DNA of 64,000 bases from Arion vulgaris. Lineage: Eukaryota; Mollusca; Gastropoda; Stylommatophora; Arionidae. The DNA lies in NCBI GenBank assembly GCA_020796225.1, contig CM036754.1, positions 45,204,084 through 45,268,083 on the forward strand, given 5' to 3'. The notes below the pieces were generated by a model. The model was not told the DNA's origin. It did no database searches and saw nothing but the letters and a program-made list of their open reading frames with translations. Both the position numbers and the translations under genes were made by a program. Of the stretch, positions 21,193 to 31,954 are shown piece after piece; the first letter of the stretch is position 1, and the number at the start of each line of letters is the position of its first letter.

Positions 21193-22357
21193 ATACATAC
21201 ATCTATACCAACATGGACAGGTGTGTCAAGGTAACATACATATACCATATACCAACATAGACAGGTGTGTCAAGGTAACATACATGTATATGGCCTTTTT
21301 CGTCTTTACAGAAAGACAATTGGCAAGTATTTTACTGTGACAACTTCTGAGTTTTCGCTTTTTCTCTTGTCGTTCAGCTCATACATAAGTCTCTTCTCAA
21401 AAGACTCTGCACCCTTTCGTAATTTGGCTTTCCACACAACTCTGTCATCAGCTAGTCCCTCCCATGTGCTGGGACCTATAGAAAAGTTTTTCATTGAGGT
21501 TTTGCAGACATCTTTATATCTGAGCAGTGGTCTGCCCTGGTGCCACATCCCTCGAAGTTCACAGAACAACATTTGTTTTGGTATGCGACAAGTTTCCATT
21601 CTTCTCACATGCCCCAGCCATCTTAGTCGTCTACTGCTGAGCATGCCCATGATGGAAGACAGTTTTGCACGTTGCAGTACTTCAGAGTTGGTTATCTTGT
21701 CGTACCACCTGATGTTCATAATTTTGTGGAGACATCAAAGTAACATACATATACCAACATAGACAGGTGTGTCAAGATAACATACATATACCAACATATA
21801 CAGGTGTGTCAAAGTAACATACATATACCAACATAGACAGGTGTGTCAAAGTAACATACATATACCAACAAGACAGGTGTTCAAAGTAACATACGTATAT
21901 CAACATATACAGGTGTGTCAAAGTAACATACATATACCAACATAGACAGGTGTGTCAAAGTAACATACATATATCAACATATACAGGTGTGTCAAAGTAA
22001 CATACATATACCAATATAGACAGGTGTTCAAGTAACATACATATACCAACATATACAGGTGTGTCAAAGTAACATACATATACCAACATATACAGGTGTG
22101 TCAAAGTAACATACATATACCAACATAGACAGGTGTGTCAAAGTAACATACATATACCATATATCAACATATACAGGTGTGTCAAAGTAACATACATATA
22201 CCAACATAGACAGGTGTGTCAAGTACACATATACCAACATGACAGGTGTGTCAAAGTAACATACATATACCAACATAGACAGGTGTGTCAAAGTAACATA
22301 CATATACAACATAGACAGTGTGTCAAGATAACATACATATACCATATACCAACATAG
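21193..22357. repeat. 37-bp minisatellite (duplication copy A)
   Basis: About 19 copies of a 37-bp unit: catacatataccaacatag, then acaggtgtgtcaaagtaa. The matching array in copy B (36464-36889) uses a 44-bp unit that differs by an extra ccatata. A LINE interrupts this array at 21291-21734. Confidence 0.95.
21291..21734 (-). pseudogene. LINE RT C-terminal fragment inserted in the 37-bp array
   Basis: Minus strand, one open 137-codon frame: IRWYDKITNSEVLQRAKLSS, RRLRWLGHVRRMETCRIPKQ, RYKDVCKTSMKNF, TWEGLADDRVVWK. This is the well-known LINE tail (IRW-D-I-N-EVL-RA, RWLGHV-RM, YKD-LK-SLK, W---A-DR--W). It is flanked by an about 19-bp array repeat, tcaaggtaacatacatgtat (21270) and tcaaagtaacatacatata (21735), as expected for target-primed insertion. 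Strongly 5'-truncated. The corresponding array in copy B has no insertion. Confidence 0.8.
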
Positions 22358-22666
22358 ACAGGTTTGCCTAAATAGCTAGCACACATTGTTATAGGTAAAA
22401 CAATATTAACAAATCTAAACATTTCAAAAATCAATAATTGAATTGACTATATAGAAACAATCTGACAGTCAATATGACTGGTATATGCTAACGTTGATAC
22501 AGAATATTGTTCACAAGCCCATAGAAGTAAATAACGTAATTAGTATTATCATTTGCAATGTTTATGCCTGGACGATGTCTTGTCTCACATTCTGTAATAT
22601 ATCTCACAGTCTTGACGAAATCACTGTTGACCTTCCACATAAACCAAATGTATTGTCAGATACATA
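22358..22666. other. Unique spacer of the duplicated module (copy A)
   Basis: AT-rich, non-coding, nearly identical to 36890-37182. No feature recognised. Confidence 0.5.
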
Positions 22667-23356
22667 ACTGGTGTAGCTTCCTCACTGTGGTAGAACTAGC
22701 TGGTGTAGTTTCCTCACTGTGGTAGAACTAGCAGATGTAGTTTCCTCACTGTGGTAGAACTAGCTCGTGTAGTTTCCTCACTGTGATAGAACTGAACTGG
22801 TGTAGTTCCTCACTGTGGTAGAACTAGCTGGTGTAGTTCCTCACTGTGGTAGAACTAGCAGATGTAGCTTCCTCACTGTGATAGAACTAGCTGGTGTAGT
22901 TCCTCACTGTGGTAGAACTAGCAGATGTAGTTCCTCACTGTGATAGAACTAGCTGGTTAGATTCCTCACTGTGGTAGAACTAGCAGATGTGTTTCCTCAC
23001 TGTGTAGAACTAGCTTAGATTAGTTTTCCTCATGTGGTAGAACTAGCAGGTGTAGCTTTCCTCATCTGTGTAGAACAGCTGGTGTGAGCTTCCTCACTGT
23101 GTAGAACTAGCTGGTGTAGTTCCTCACTGTGGTAGAACTAGCTGATGTAGTTTCCTCACTGTGGTAGAACTAGCTGGTGTAGTTTCCTCACTGTGGTAGA
23201 ACTAGCAGATGTAGTTTCCTCACTGTGGTAGAACTAGCTGTGATGTGTTCCTCACTGTGGTAGAACTAGCAGTGTAGTTCCTCACTGTGGTAGAACTAGC
23301 TGGTGTAGTTCCTCACTGTGGTAGAACTAGCTGGTGTAGTTCCTCACTGTGATAGC
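22667..23356. repeat. 32-bp minisatellite (duplication copy A)
   Basis: About 21 copies of a 32-bp unit: tggtgtagtttcctcactgt, then ggtagaactagc. Units near 22960-23110 have clustered small indels. The partner array is 37183-37996. Confidence 0.95.
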
Positions 23357-24202
23357 ATTTCCAGAAAAATATCTTAATTTTTATTAATTGATGTTTCTAT
23401 GTTACGTCCAAGCGGTTCTCAACATTTTCACAAAATTATATATCTTTAACTAATGTAGAACGGCAAGCCAGCTGACAAACCATTCAGGCAGAACCAATTT
23501 TACTACAAGTTCTAATATGCCAAAATATTCTATTGAAAGTGAAAACACAAAATCAATATGATATCTGTAAAATTCTTTGTAGAATAGAATAGTTAAATTT
23601 ATAAAACAGATATCTCAATTCTGCATATTCTGAGATATGATATAATAGTCAGGTAATATATTGATAATTGTGTTCTAAAATCTTGCACTTAAAAATGTTC
23701 TTTTATTGTGCGTAGACTAGGAGTTAATACTCGGATAGTTTAATTTTTAGTTGCAATATTTAATGTTGTTAATCGAGTTGCTTATATAGTGCAACATTGC
23801 TATTAGTGTAACATTGCTAGAAGTACACAGATTTTGGTAATATCACTCAAGAAAATAGGCAAACAGTTTAACTGATTGTCTCCTATAAGCCACTGGGAGT
23901 GAAACTATTGATTTGTTTTAGAACGATCTTAAAGAAAATTTATTTACCTACAAAATGGTATATTACTCATAAAAATCTGTTAATAATTACGAAAATAGCA
24001 GCTAAATGTGTACATACACCTGCAATGGGAAAATAAGACATGTATTTAATTCAGCCACAACCGGTTTTTTCAATTCACTGGCTAACCAGATAGTTAATTT
24101 TGAACGCTATGTTGTGTTTTTACGTCGAGTTCATACGGTTAGAAAAAATGGTTGCTCATGCGTAGAACGTATTCTTACATGATATGGTAGAGATGGTACA
24201 TC
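23357..24202. other. 3' flank of His-rich gene 2
   Basis: AT-rich unique sequence alignable with 37997-38843 in copy B at roughly 95% by eye. It should contain the 3' UTR of the gene at 24203. An AATAAA (minus strand) lies at 23939-23944, about 260 bp after the stop; its use is unproven. Confidence 0.45.
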
Positions 24203-24517
24203 TTAACCTGGGACAGGGCCACCACCAGCTGCAACATTTCCAGCACCAGCAGCGCCGTTGTTGTTGTTCTGGTTGTTCTGGTTCGCTAGCAGCATTGTTA
24301 GTAGAAGAGGAAGAAGGCTGTTGGTACCACTATCTCCCCCACCGCTGTCGCTGGATTCCTTCTTGTGAATGTGCTCATGTTTGTGAGAGTGTGAGTGTGA
24401 GTGGCTATGCTCATAAGAGCCTTTGTGGTGATGATGATGGTGCGCCCTAGTTATGTCTGCGATCAAGCTGAAGACCACGAGAACCAGAAAAATCAAACTG
24501 AATGATGACGTCTTCAT
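24203..24517 (-). CDS. Small secreted His-rich protein (copy 2, intact)
   Basis: A 104-residue protein. Residues 1-25 are a signal peptide (MKTSSFSLIFLVLVVFSLIA, then DITRA). Residues 26-51 hold 14 His: a run of six, then alternating HSHSHSHSHKHEHIH. Residues 52-67 form a Ser/Gly/Asp linker. Residues 68-79 are the hydrophobic core LLPLLLTMLLAN, followed by Asn/Gln-rich and Gly/Ala/Pro-rich ends. Predicted to be secreted; metal binding by the His block is inference. The start is the first ATG in an about 210-nt leader free of other ATGs, downstream of TATAAATA at 24751. No intron is evident. Paralogues: 4944, 38797 and 61327. This is the only copy of the HSHSHS type with an undamaged frame. 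Role unknown; an extracellular matrix, mucus or metal-handling role would be guesses. Confidence 0.8.
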   Translation of the reverse strand: MKTSSFSLIFLVLVVFSLIADITRAHHHHHHKGSYEHSHSHSHSHKHEHIHKKESSDSGGGDSGTNSLLPLLLTMLLANQNNQNNNNGAAGAGNVAAGGGPVPG

Positions 24518-24750
24518 ATTTCTGCTTTATGTTGGAAACTGGAGGCTCTACCGGCAACTGGGCTATCTTTTTCGTTCACAAGTGACTCACACTGTATATT
24601 TCGTAGACTCGAAACTTTGCAAAAAGCCCTCGATGTTTGTCTCGTGTTTTGTCAGATTCACCAGTTATCCAGTCTCTCGAGATGGTTTCTTGAGCAGACA
24701 ACTTTCCGAGAGCAGTTGAAAGTAGTTAATATTTGGTAGATTTCTTCTCC

Positions 24751-24758
24751 TATTTATA
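24751..24758 (-). promoter_or_regulatory. TATA box of His-rich gene 2
   Basis: TATAAATA on the minus strand about 235 bp upstream of the ATG at 24517; the same element is present at 39397, 61871 and 5509. Confidence 0.6.
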
Positions 24759-24783
24759 CACCTGGACCCACGGAACATAAACG

Positions 24784-24793
24784 ATCACGTGAT
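24784..24793. promoter_or_regulatory. E-box palindrome upstream of His-rich gene 2
   Basis: atcacgtgat, centred on CACGTG at 24786-24791, about 30 bp upstream of the TATA box. Conserved in copy B (39432-39437) and mutated to CACGTC in copy C (61906). A candidate site for a bHLH-type factor; inferred from position and conservation only. Confidence 0.35.
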
Positions 24794-25051
24794 CCGTCAC
24801 TCAAACATGATTTTAATAAAACAAATGAATACATCATAATATATTTTGTTTTAACATTAGTTATCAATAAAAGAAATCGTGCAGAAAACAAAAACTAACT
24901 CTCCCGCTGACACTCACAATAGCATAGCGAGTCGTGACCTTTATCAAAGAAAGTTATAAATTATTGTGTTCATATTTTACAATACCTGAATATTCGATCA
25001 ATTAGAATTGAAATGTGTACACTACGGTGAACAAATCCTTAGTTTGTTGTT

Positions 25052-26036
25052 GTCACACTTTACCTGTGTATTTTCTTCTTAGTTTTCTGTTGTCACACTT
25101 CTACCTGGTTGTATCTTTCTTAGTTTTCTGTTGTCACATTTCTACCTGGTTGTATCTTTCTTAGTTTCTTGCACCTACCTGGTTGTATCTTTCTAGTTTG
25201 TTCACACTTCTACCTGGTTGTATCTTTCTTAGTTTTCTTTGTCACACTTCTACCTGGTTGTATCTTCTTCTTGTATTCGTTGTTGCACACTTCACCTGGT
25301 TGTATCTTCTTGTTTTGTTGTCACACTTCTACCTGTGTTCTTCTTAGTTTTCTGTTGTCACACTTCTACCTGGTTGTATCTTTCTTCTTAGTTTTCTGTT
25401 GTCAACACTTCTACCTGTTTGTATCTTCTTCTTAGTTTTCTGTTGTTGTCACACTTCTACCTGATTGTATCCGAATATCATCCCACTTCTACCTGGTTGT
25501 ATGTCTTAATTCGCTAATACTTTACCTGTGTTGTAGCTTATTCGTGTCACACTTCTACCTGTGTTGTACTTAATTCGCTATACTTCTACCTGGTTGTAGC
25601 TTATATCGCAATACTTCTACCTGTGTTGTACTTATTTCTGTCAATACTTCTACCTGTGTTGTACTTCTTAATATCTTGCAATACTTCTACCTGTGTTGTA
25701 CCTTAATATCGGCAATACTTCTACCTGTGTTGTATCTCTTATTCGCAATACTCTACCTGTGTTTGCTTCAATTCGCATCACGTCTACCTGGTTGTATCTC
25801 TTAATATCGTCATCACTTCTACCTGTGTTGTATTCTTAATTCGTCAACTCTACCTGGTTGTAGCTTAATATCGTCAATACGTCTACCTGGTTGTTGTACT
25901 TAATATCTGCAATACGTCTACCTGTGTTGTAGCTTTATCGCAATACTTCTACCTGGTTGTACTTCTTATATCTTGTCACACTCTACCTGTGTTGTATCTT
26001 CTTATATCGGGCAAACGTCTACCTGTGTTGTAGGTG
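25052..26036. repeat. 41- to 32-bp degenerate minisatellite (ttctacctggttgta)
   Basis: About 28 copies sharing cacttctacctggttgta. The left half has units of about 41 bp ending tttcttagttttctgttgt; from 25480 the unit shortens to about 32 bp with cttaatatcgcaatac. The short form is related to the arrays at 28030-29885 and 42300-42763. Very high indel density. Confidence 0.85.
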
Positions 26037-26329
26037 GTAAAGGCCCGGTGAATATCTGTGATGTCACACCAAAAATGGACTTTTGCAGTTTCGGCACACT
26101 CTAAGGATCTGGGCACGGTCATCCTAAAAATGTATGTTGATAGGTTGACGAGTCGTTGCCAATTCGACACGGTTAAAACCAGTTAAGTATCTGTCCTTGT
26201 CATCTATTATTATCTCAACTTTCTTACCTGGAATCTGGACATTGATATCCCCACATTCTCCCTTGTCATACCAAAACTCTGTATCAATTTCACCTGTTTA
26301 TTAGAATTTTCTTTTCCATAGAATACATT
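26037..26329. other. Unassigned spacer
   Basis: A 64-codon minus-strand frame (26170 to 25976) has a protein-like middle (SNWQRLVNLSTYIF, then VPRSLECAETAKVHFWCD). It could be a retroelement scrap, but I cannot place it in a family. Confidence 0.25.
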
Positions 26330-26815
26330 TAAAACTAAATCTATACACATAACAACAAAATTACTAGTTGTAATGAAATCTATAAAACACAACAACAATG
26401 TAATAGATTATAAATGAAATCTATAAAACACACAATAAAATTATAGATTATATCGAAATCTATAAACACAACAACAAATTAATACGATTTTAAATTGAAA
26501 TCTATAAAACATAACAACAAAATTAATAGATTATAGATGGAAACTATAACACATAACAACAAATTAATGATTTAAATGAAATCTATCAAAAAACATATGA
26601 AGATTTAATAGATTAAAATGAAATCTATAAAACCAATCAATAAAATTAATAGATTATAAAAAATCTATATACCAAACTACAATTAATTTTATGATACATT
26701 TATAAAATTAAATCTATAACAAACACTAACAACAAAATTAATACATTATAAATGAAATCTATAAAACATAACAACAAAATTAATAGAATAAAAAAACACA
26801 CATTTAATACATTAA
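26330..26815. repeat. 42-bp AT-rich minisatellite
   Basis: About twelve degenerate copies of aatgaaatctataaaacaca followed by acaacaaaattaatagatta. Strong A+T bias and many indels. Confidence 0.85.
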
Positions 26816-27006
26816 GAAATGTCTTTCCATATCTATTCTTTTCTACTTAAACGTACCTATCGATTCCATTCGGGCTGACCTCCACGAGAAATATAAAAAA
26901 TCACAACTTAATCTATTCCTATGAAAGTCTATTCTCATGAATGTCTATTCTCTACTACTGATGATGATGAAGGAGACTTCAAAGTCATTGGGAGGCGGTA
27001 TGTCTC

Positions 27007-27597
27007 GGTGACCAGACTGTATCTGATGTATACCTCGGCTGGAGTTCTCTGCTAGTGTCTGTCTTCTATATGATCAGACTGTATCTGATGTATACCTCGG
27101 CTGGAGTTCTCTGCTAGTGTCTGTCTTCTATATGATCAGACTGTATCTGACGTATGCCTCTGCTAGAGTTCTCTGCTAGTGTCTGTCTTCTATATGATCA
27201 GACTGTATCTGACGTATACCTCTGTTGGAGTTCTCTGCTACTGTCTGTCTTTTATATGATCAGACTGTATCTGACGTATACCTCGGCTGGAGTTCTCTGC
27301 TAATGTCTGTCTTCTATATGATCAGACTGTATCTGATGTATGCCTCTGCTGGGGTTCTCTGCTAATGTCTGTCTTCTATGTGATCAGACTGTATCTGATG
27401 TATACCTCGGCTGGAGTTCTCTGCTAATGTCTGTCTTCTATATGATCAGACTGTATCTGTGTCAGGGTTCTTCCTTCTGTCTGGGGTTTTGTCTCGTTTT
27501 CTATGCGCTAGAGTCAGTGCCAGAATTCTCTGCTTCTAGTTCTGCTTCTAGTTCTATGTCGGTGTTAGTGTCTGTCTTCTATATGATCAGACTATAG
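27007..27597. repeat. 62-bp minisatellite
   Basis: About seven clear copies of a 62-bp unit: tatatgatcagactgtatct, gatgtatacctcggctggag, ttctctgctagtgtctgtct. A more diverged tail runs from 27460 to 27600 and decays into ttctgcttctag-type sequence. Confidence 0.93.
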
Positions 27598-28029
27598 CCT
27601 CTGGTTCCTCATTCTCTGCTTTGCTAGCTCGCTGCCAGACTCTATCTCTGTCTTATGCATCTAAGTCTAAGTCTGTTTCTAAGTTCTGCTTCTGCTTATC
27701 TGTCCTGTGCTCGCTCGATCAGGGTATGTATAGTATCTCCCTGGACACGCATCTCTTTGATATTCAAGTCAAAAGCTTCAATGAATTTTTTCAAGATCAG
27801 CCAGTCTAGACTACAGACCCCACCCCCCCCACCCGCCCCAAGCTAAAATTAACTTAATTGACAGTTAACCTCTGATCGTCCTGTCTTTGAAATGAGATCA
27901 AACGACAATGCCGCATCGCAACAATATTTCTGCTCGACTGTCAACACCCGTCATTTATTGGAAGCCATATTATGCTTATGATTACTCCCTGATGGAGGGG
28001 GTGGGAGAACTAGCCTGATAATAACCCTA
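27598..28029. other. Unassigned spacer
   Basis: No gene or transposon recognised. Includes a C-rich tract at 27822-27838. Confidence 0.4.
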
Positions 28030-29885
28030 TCACGCCTGATTGTATCCGAATATCGTCCCACTTCTAACGGGTTGTAGCCTAGTGTCGTAACACTGCTATC
28101 GCGAGTTGTAAGCCCTAACGATCAGTAACACCTACTACCGGGATGTAGCTTAATATCGTAACACTACTACCGGGATGTAGCTTAATATCGTAACACTACT
28201 ACCGGGATGTTACGTTAATATCGTAACACTACTACCGAGATGTAGCCTAATATCGTAACACTACTACCGGGATGTAGCTTAATATCGTAACACTACTACC
28301 GAGATGTAGCCTAATATCGTAACACTACTACCGGGATGTAGCTTAATATCGTAACACTACTACCAGGGATGTAGCCTTCAATATCGTAACACTACTACCG
28401 AGATGTAGCCTAATATCGTAACACTACTACCGGGATGTAGCTTAATATCGTAACACTACTACCGGGATGTAGCTTAATATCGTAACACTACTACCGGGAT
28501 GTAGCCTAATATCGTAACACTACTACCGGGATGTAGCCTATACGTAACACTACCGAGTGTAGCTAATATCGTAACACTACTACCGGATGTAGCTTAATAT
28601 CGTAACACTACTACCGGGATGTAGCTTACTAACACTCTCCCGGGATGCAATATCGTAACACTACTACCGGGATGTAGCCTAATATCGTAACACTTCTACC
28701 GGGATGTAGCCTAATATCGTAACACTACTCGGATGTAGCTAATATCAACTACTACCGGGATGTAGCCTAATATCGTAACACTTCTACCGAGATGTAGCCT
28801 AATATCGTAACACTACTACCGGCATGTAGCCTAATATCGTAACACTACTACCGGGATGTAGCCTAATATCGTAACACTACTACCGAGATGTAGCCTAATA
28901 TCGTAACACTACTACCGGGATGTAGCCTAATATCGTAACACTCTACCGGGATTAGCTAATATCGTAACACTACTACGGGATTAGCCTAATATCGAACACT
29001 ACTACCGGATGTAGCCTAATATCGTAACACTACTACCGAGATGTAGCCTAATATCGTAACACTACTACCGGCATGTAGCCTAATATCGTAACACTACTAC
29101 CGGGATGTAGCCTAATATCGTAACACTACTACCGGGATGTAGCCTAATATCGTAACACTACTACCGAGATGTAGCCTAACTATCGGGTAAACACTACCGA
29201 GATGTAGCCTAATATCGTAACACTACTACCGGGATGTAGCCTAATATCGTAACACCTACCGGATGTAGCTAATATCGTAACACTACTACCGGGATGTAGC
29301 TAATATCTAACACTCTACCGGATGTAGCTAATATCGTAACACTACTACCGAGATGTAGCCTAATATCGTAACACTACTACCGGGATGTAGCCTAATATCG
29401 TAACACTACTACCGGGATGTAGCCTAATATCGTAACACTACTACCGGGATGTAGCCTAATATCGTAACACTACTACCGGGATGTAGCCTAATATCGTAAC
29501 ACTACTACCGAGATGTAGCCTAATATCGTAACACTACTACTGATGACTAATATCGTAACATTTCACTCCGGAGATGTAGCCAATATGTACACTATCTACC
29601 GGATGTAGCCTAATATCGTAACACTACGTACCAGACTGAGTAATATCGTAACACATACCGAGGATGTACTCACATTCGTAACACTACTACCATGTAGCTA
29701 CGTAACACTCTACCGGATGTCAATCTAACACTCTACCGATGACTAATATCCAACACTACTACCGAGCGTAGCTAATATCGTAACACTACTACGATGTGCC
29801 TATATCGTAACACTCTACCGATGTAGCTCAAATCGTAACACTCTACCGGATGTCAATATCTAACACTACATGCAATATCTCCAAC
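28030..29885. repeat. 32-bp minisatellite (actactaccgggatgtagcc)
   Basis: About 58 copies of actactaccgggatgtagcc plus taatatcgtaac. Alternating variants (cgggatgtagc / cgagatgtagc) recur in blocks. Units near 28540-28750, 28930-29000 and 29520-29885 are peppered with small deletions. Same family as 42300-42763. Confidence 0.96.
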
Positions 29886-30195
29886 ACTCCAGCGATACAA
29901 TGTACATAGGTCAGATCTCCTTCGCAATATCTCCAACAGCGTCCAGCGATAAACTGTACCAGTCAGATCTCCTTCGCAATATCTCCAACAGCGTCCAGCC
30001 ATAAACTGTACCAGTCAGATCTCCTTCGCAATATCTCCAACAGCGTCCAGCGATAAACTGTACCAGTCAGATCTCCTTCGCAATATCTCCAACAGCGTCC
30101 AGCCATAAACTGTACCAGTCAGATCTCCTTCGCAATATCTCCAACAGCGTCCAGCGATAAACTGTACCAGTCGATCTCCTCGCAATACTCTCAAC
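29880..30195. repeat. 52-bp minisatellite
   Basis: Six copies of a 52-bp unit: tctccaacagcgtccagcga, taaactgtaccagtcagatc, tccttcgcaata. A cgataaac/ccataaac variant alternates, so a 104-bp dimer was probably the amplifying unit. Confidence 0.93.
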
Positions 30196-30199
30196 AGCT

Positions 30200-30394
30200 G
30201 TGCAGCTGTTCTTTCTTGCTACTCAATCTTCAATCCAACTTCTGCAACTAGTAGTTGATTGGTTTAAAGAAAATCTTCTTGAAGCCAACTCTATGGCGTA
30301 CAAATTCAGCTCTACCCATTGGTTGCCGCGAAAATGGTGGCAGAGCCAATCAGTGTCTGCCTCTCTTTCCATTGACTCCATGTGCCCTAAATGA
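30200..30394 (+). pseudogene. Possible LINE RT scrap
   Basis: VDWFKENLLEANS-xx-KFS resembles the post-YADD stretch of LINE reverse transcriptases (L--WF--N-L--N--KFQ). Only about 60 codons, with no other RT motif near, so support is weak. Confidence 0.3.
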
Positions 30395-30546
30395 AGATAA
30401 TTGTAATTCTACAAATTGTTGACGCTTGTAGTGATTCAGTCCATTGCTTATGCACCGAACCAGCCTCCACCTTTCAGATCATACTCAATGAATCACTCAA
30501 AATGTACACACAAGTATAGTTTTGTACATCCAGTCAGAGTAGTGTC

Positions 30547-30707
30547 TTAGTCACCACCAGTACCTCCATTGTCCTGTAAAGAAGGGGGTGTTCACATTTG
30601 CTGAAGCTTAGCATCCTGATTCTGCTTGATTGCCGGCAAAATAACGTTTACCGTTTGGTACAGCTCAGGAGTGCTGCTCTTGAACTTTCGTCTCATATCT
30701 GCATCCT
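30547..30707 (-). CDS. Candidate terminal coding exons, unknown product
   Basis: Minus strand: DADMRRKFKSSTPELYQTVN followed by VILPAIKQNQDAKLQQ. The frame then meets a 22-nt block (30595 to 30574) with a GTGAAC start and a CTTTACAG end. Removing it joins AT to GGACAATGG in frame and gives a short Gly-rich end (DNGGTGGD) and TAA at 30547. The composition looks like real protein (helical, K/Q-rich). A 22-nt intron is far below the usual metazoan minimum, so this may be a decayed gene. No family recognised. Confidence 0.3.
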
Positions 30708-30730
30708 CTGGTTAAATTGAACCTCACTGA

Positions 30731-30890
30731 TCAAATTCCAATTCTGCTTTGCAATTCTGAAGTAGTTGTTCTAGTGTCTGGAACTCTCAATTCTTTCACT
30801 TCCACAAACTTATGCTTCTCATTCTTCTTCACCTTCTTCATCGTCTTCTTCTTCTTTTTCTTATCAGTATTATCACTCCACTTTCTTGTC
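30731..30890 (-). CDS. Candidate Lys-rich coding segment
   Basis: Minus strand: DKKKKKKTMKKVKKNEKHKF, then VEVKELRVPDTRTTTSELQS and a stop at 30731. It lies just upstream of the candidate exons at 30547-30707 on the same strand and could be an earlier exon of the same gene, but I see no convincing donor. The (ctt)n nature of the DNA makes chance openness likely. Confidence 0.2.
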
Positions 30891-30991
30891 TTGTACACAC
30901 ACTATCAAGAGTCATCTAGATGTGGTAGGAACTCCACTTTCTTGTCTTGTACACACACTATCAAGAGTCATCTAGATTGTAGGAGTATTTC
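30878..30991. repeat. 56-bp direct duplication
   Basis: Two adjacent copies of actccactttcttgtcttgt, acacacactatcaagagtca, tctagatgtggtagga; the second lacks a few bases. Confidence 0.85.
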
Positions 30992-31129
30992 ATTATTTAT
31001 TAGATTCTCGAAAGGAGGTAATTCTTATTTTTCATGTTTGTTGGCCTACAGGCTCTGATATAACCAAATATGGGCTCGTTCTTAGGGTGAACGTGGCGTA
31101 CCTTGGCTTAGAAAGGCTTTAATCCCTTA

Positions 31130-31249
31130 CATTAGACCCCAGTTAGAGACATTGAAAATAAATATTTAAGAAGAATCCTACAAGTAGTCTGTCCAAATAC
31201 AATAGCAAATGAAAACTTTTAAAACGAACAATTTGCATCACTGGAGACC
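31130..31249 (+). pseudogene. LINE C-terminal fragment, left of a hAT insertion
   Basis: Reads YLRRILQVVCPNTIANENF, then KRTNLHHWR. Typical LINE sequence (LRRIL-I-WPNTISN-DLL-RT). The same protein continues at 31955 after the hAT element. Confidence 0.6.
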
Positions 31250-31946
31250 CAGGGGCGTAGCCTGATAATACGAGATAGGTGGGCTGCTACTAGGTGGGCT
31301 GCTACTTAAAATGAATATTGACTTTGTGTAGATCTGCAACACCTGTGGATTCGCTTTAATGCTGAAAACGACATTTCAACAGACGTAATGGTTGCTGGAA
31401 TAGTCACGATCGATTCTGCCAGTTTGAACACTTCTTTAAAACCTGGACTGAGATCATTTGCAACTAAAAACTGCAGTAACTCGTGAACTGATATTGTAGA
31501 ACTACAAAGTTCCTCAAGTTCATTTTTCAATCGTACATAGTCGAACATTCCATCATAAACGTCTTTTAAACACCAAGTGCTTTTATAGTTAGTGCTGGTT
31601 TTCTCCCGCACACATTCGCTATGTAAAACTACAACCTGTCCACCAATATCTCCCCTCACTCGCTACACACAACGTGATAGAATCGAGAGACCAGCAAGCG
31701 TAGTGCGGAAACAACCGAGCGATGCTCGGAGATCAAGGGTCGTAACTCATAAGTACTAACATACCGGAAATGCGTGTCATAACGCGTCTATAGAGACTGG
31801 CAATTTGCTCCGTCGCATCAATTCAACAATAGGCAGCTACTTATAGCTACAAATATTTTCTAGTAAATATTGTTGTGAATACTTAACAGAATAATTACTT
31901 TATTTTTATTGTTCATCTTTCTTAGAACGCGTAGAGACGTAGTCTG
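31250..31946 (-). mobile_element. hAT-family transposon, internally deleted
   Basis: Begins caggggcgtagcctg, a typical hAT-like terminal sequence, and is flanked by near-identical 8-bp repeats tggagacc (31242-31249) and tggagaca (31947-31954), the size hAT elements produce. The insertion splits a LINE. It carries only the 3' part of a transposase gene (31306-31659). The right terminus (gacgtagtctg) matches the left only loosely. Confidence 0.7.
31306..31659 (-). pseudogene. hAT transposase C-terminal dimerisation region
   Basis: An open 117-codon frame. Motifs: ELLQFLVANDLSPGFKEVFK, LAESIVTIPATITSVEMSFS, ALKRIHRCCRSTQSQ. The pattern L-A--IL-IP-T-ASVER-FSALKRIK---R-TM is the hAT C-terminal dimerisation domain, closest in style to ZMYM-like/hAT-5 members. 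The catalytic core and the zinc finger are missing, so it is non-functional. It lies inside the 697-bp element at 31250-31946. Confidence 0.75.
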
Positions 31947-31954
31947 TGGAGACA

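Larger units (their letters stand above)
19659..25095. repeat. Segmental duplication, copy A
   Basis: Collinear with 32315-39790: the aagtaagtaaacaacag start, a GA-rich tract, a LINE family A 3' end, non-transposon DNA (atccattttatgttg), a 37-bp array, a 32-bp array, about 800 bp of unique flank, the His-rich gene with promoter, and ctgaatattcgatcaatt. Copy A additionally has a SINE (20333) and a LINE (21291) that copy B lacks. Confidence 0.85.

Noticed and set aside
25976..26170. Possible BEL/Pao or other retroelement fragment (SNWQRLVNLSTYIF)
   Set aside because: Looks protein-like, but no diagnostic motif (protease, RT, integrase) is present; left unassigned.
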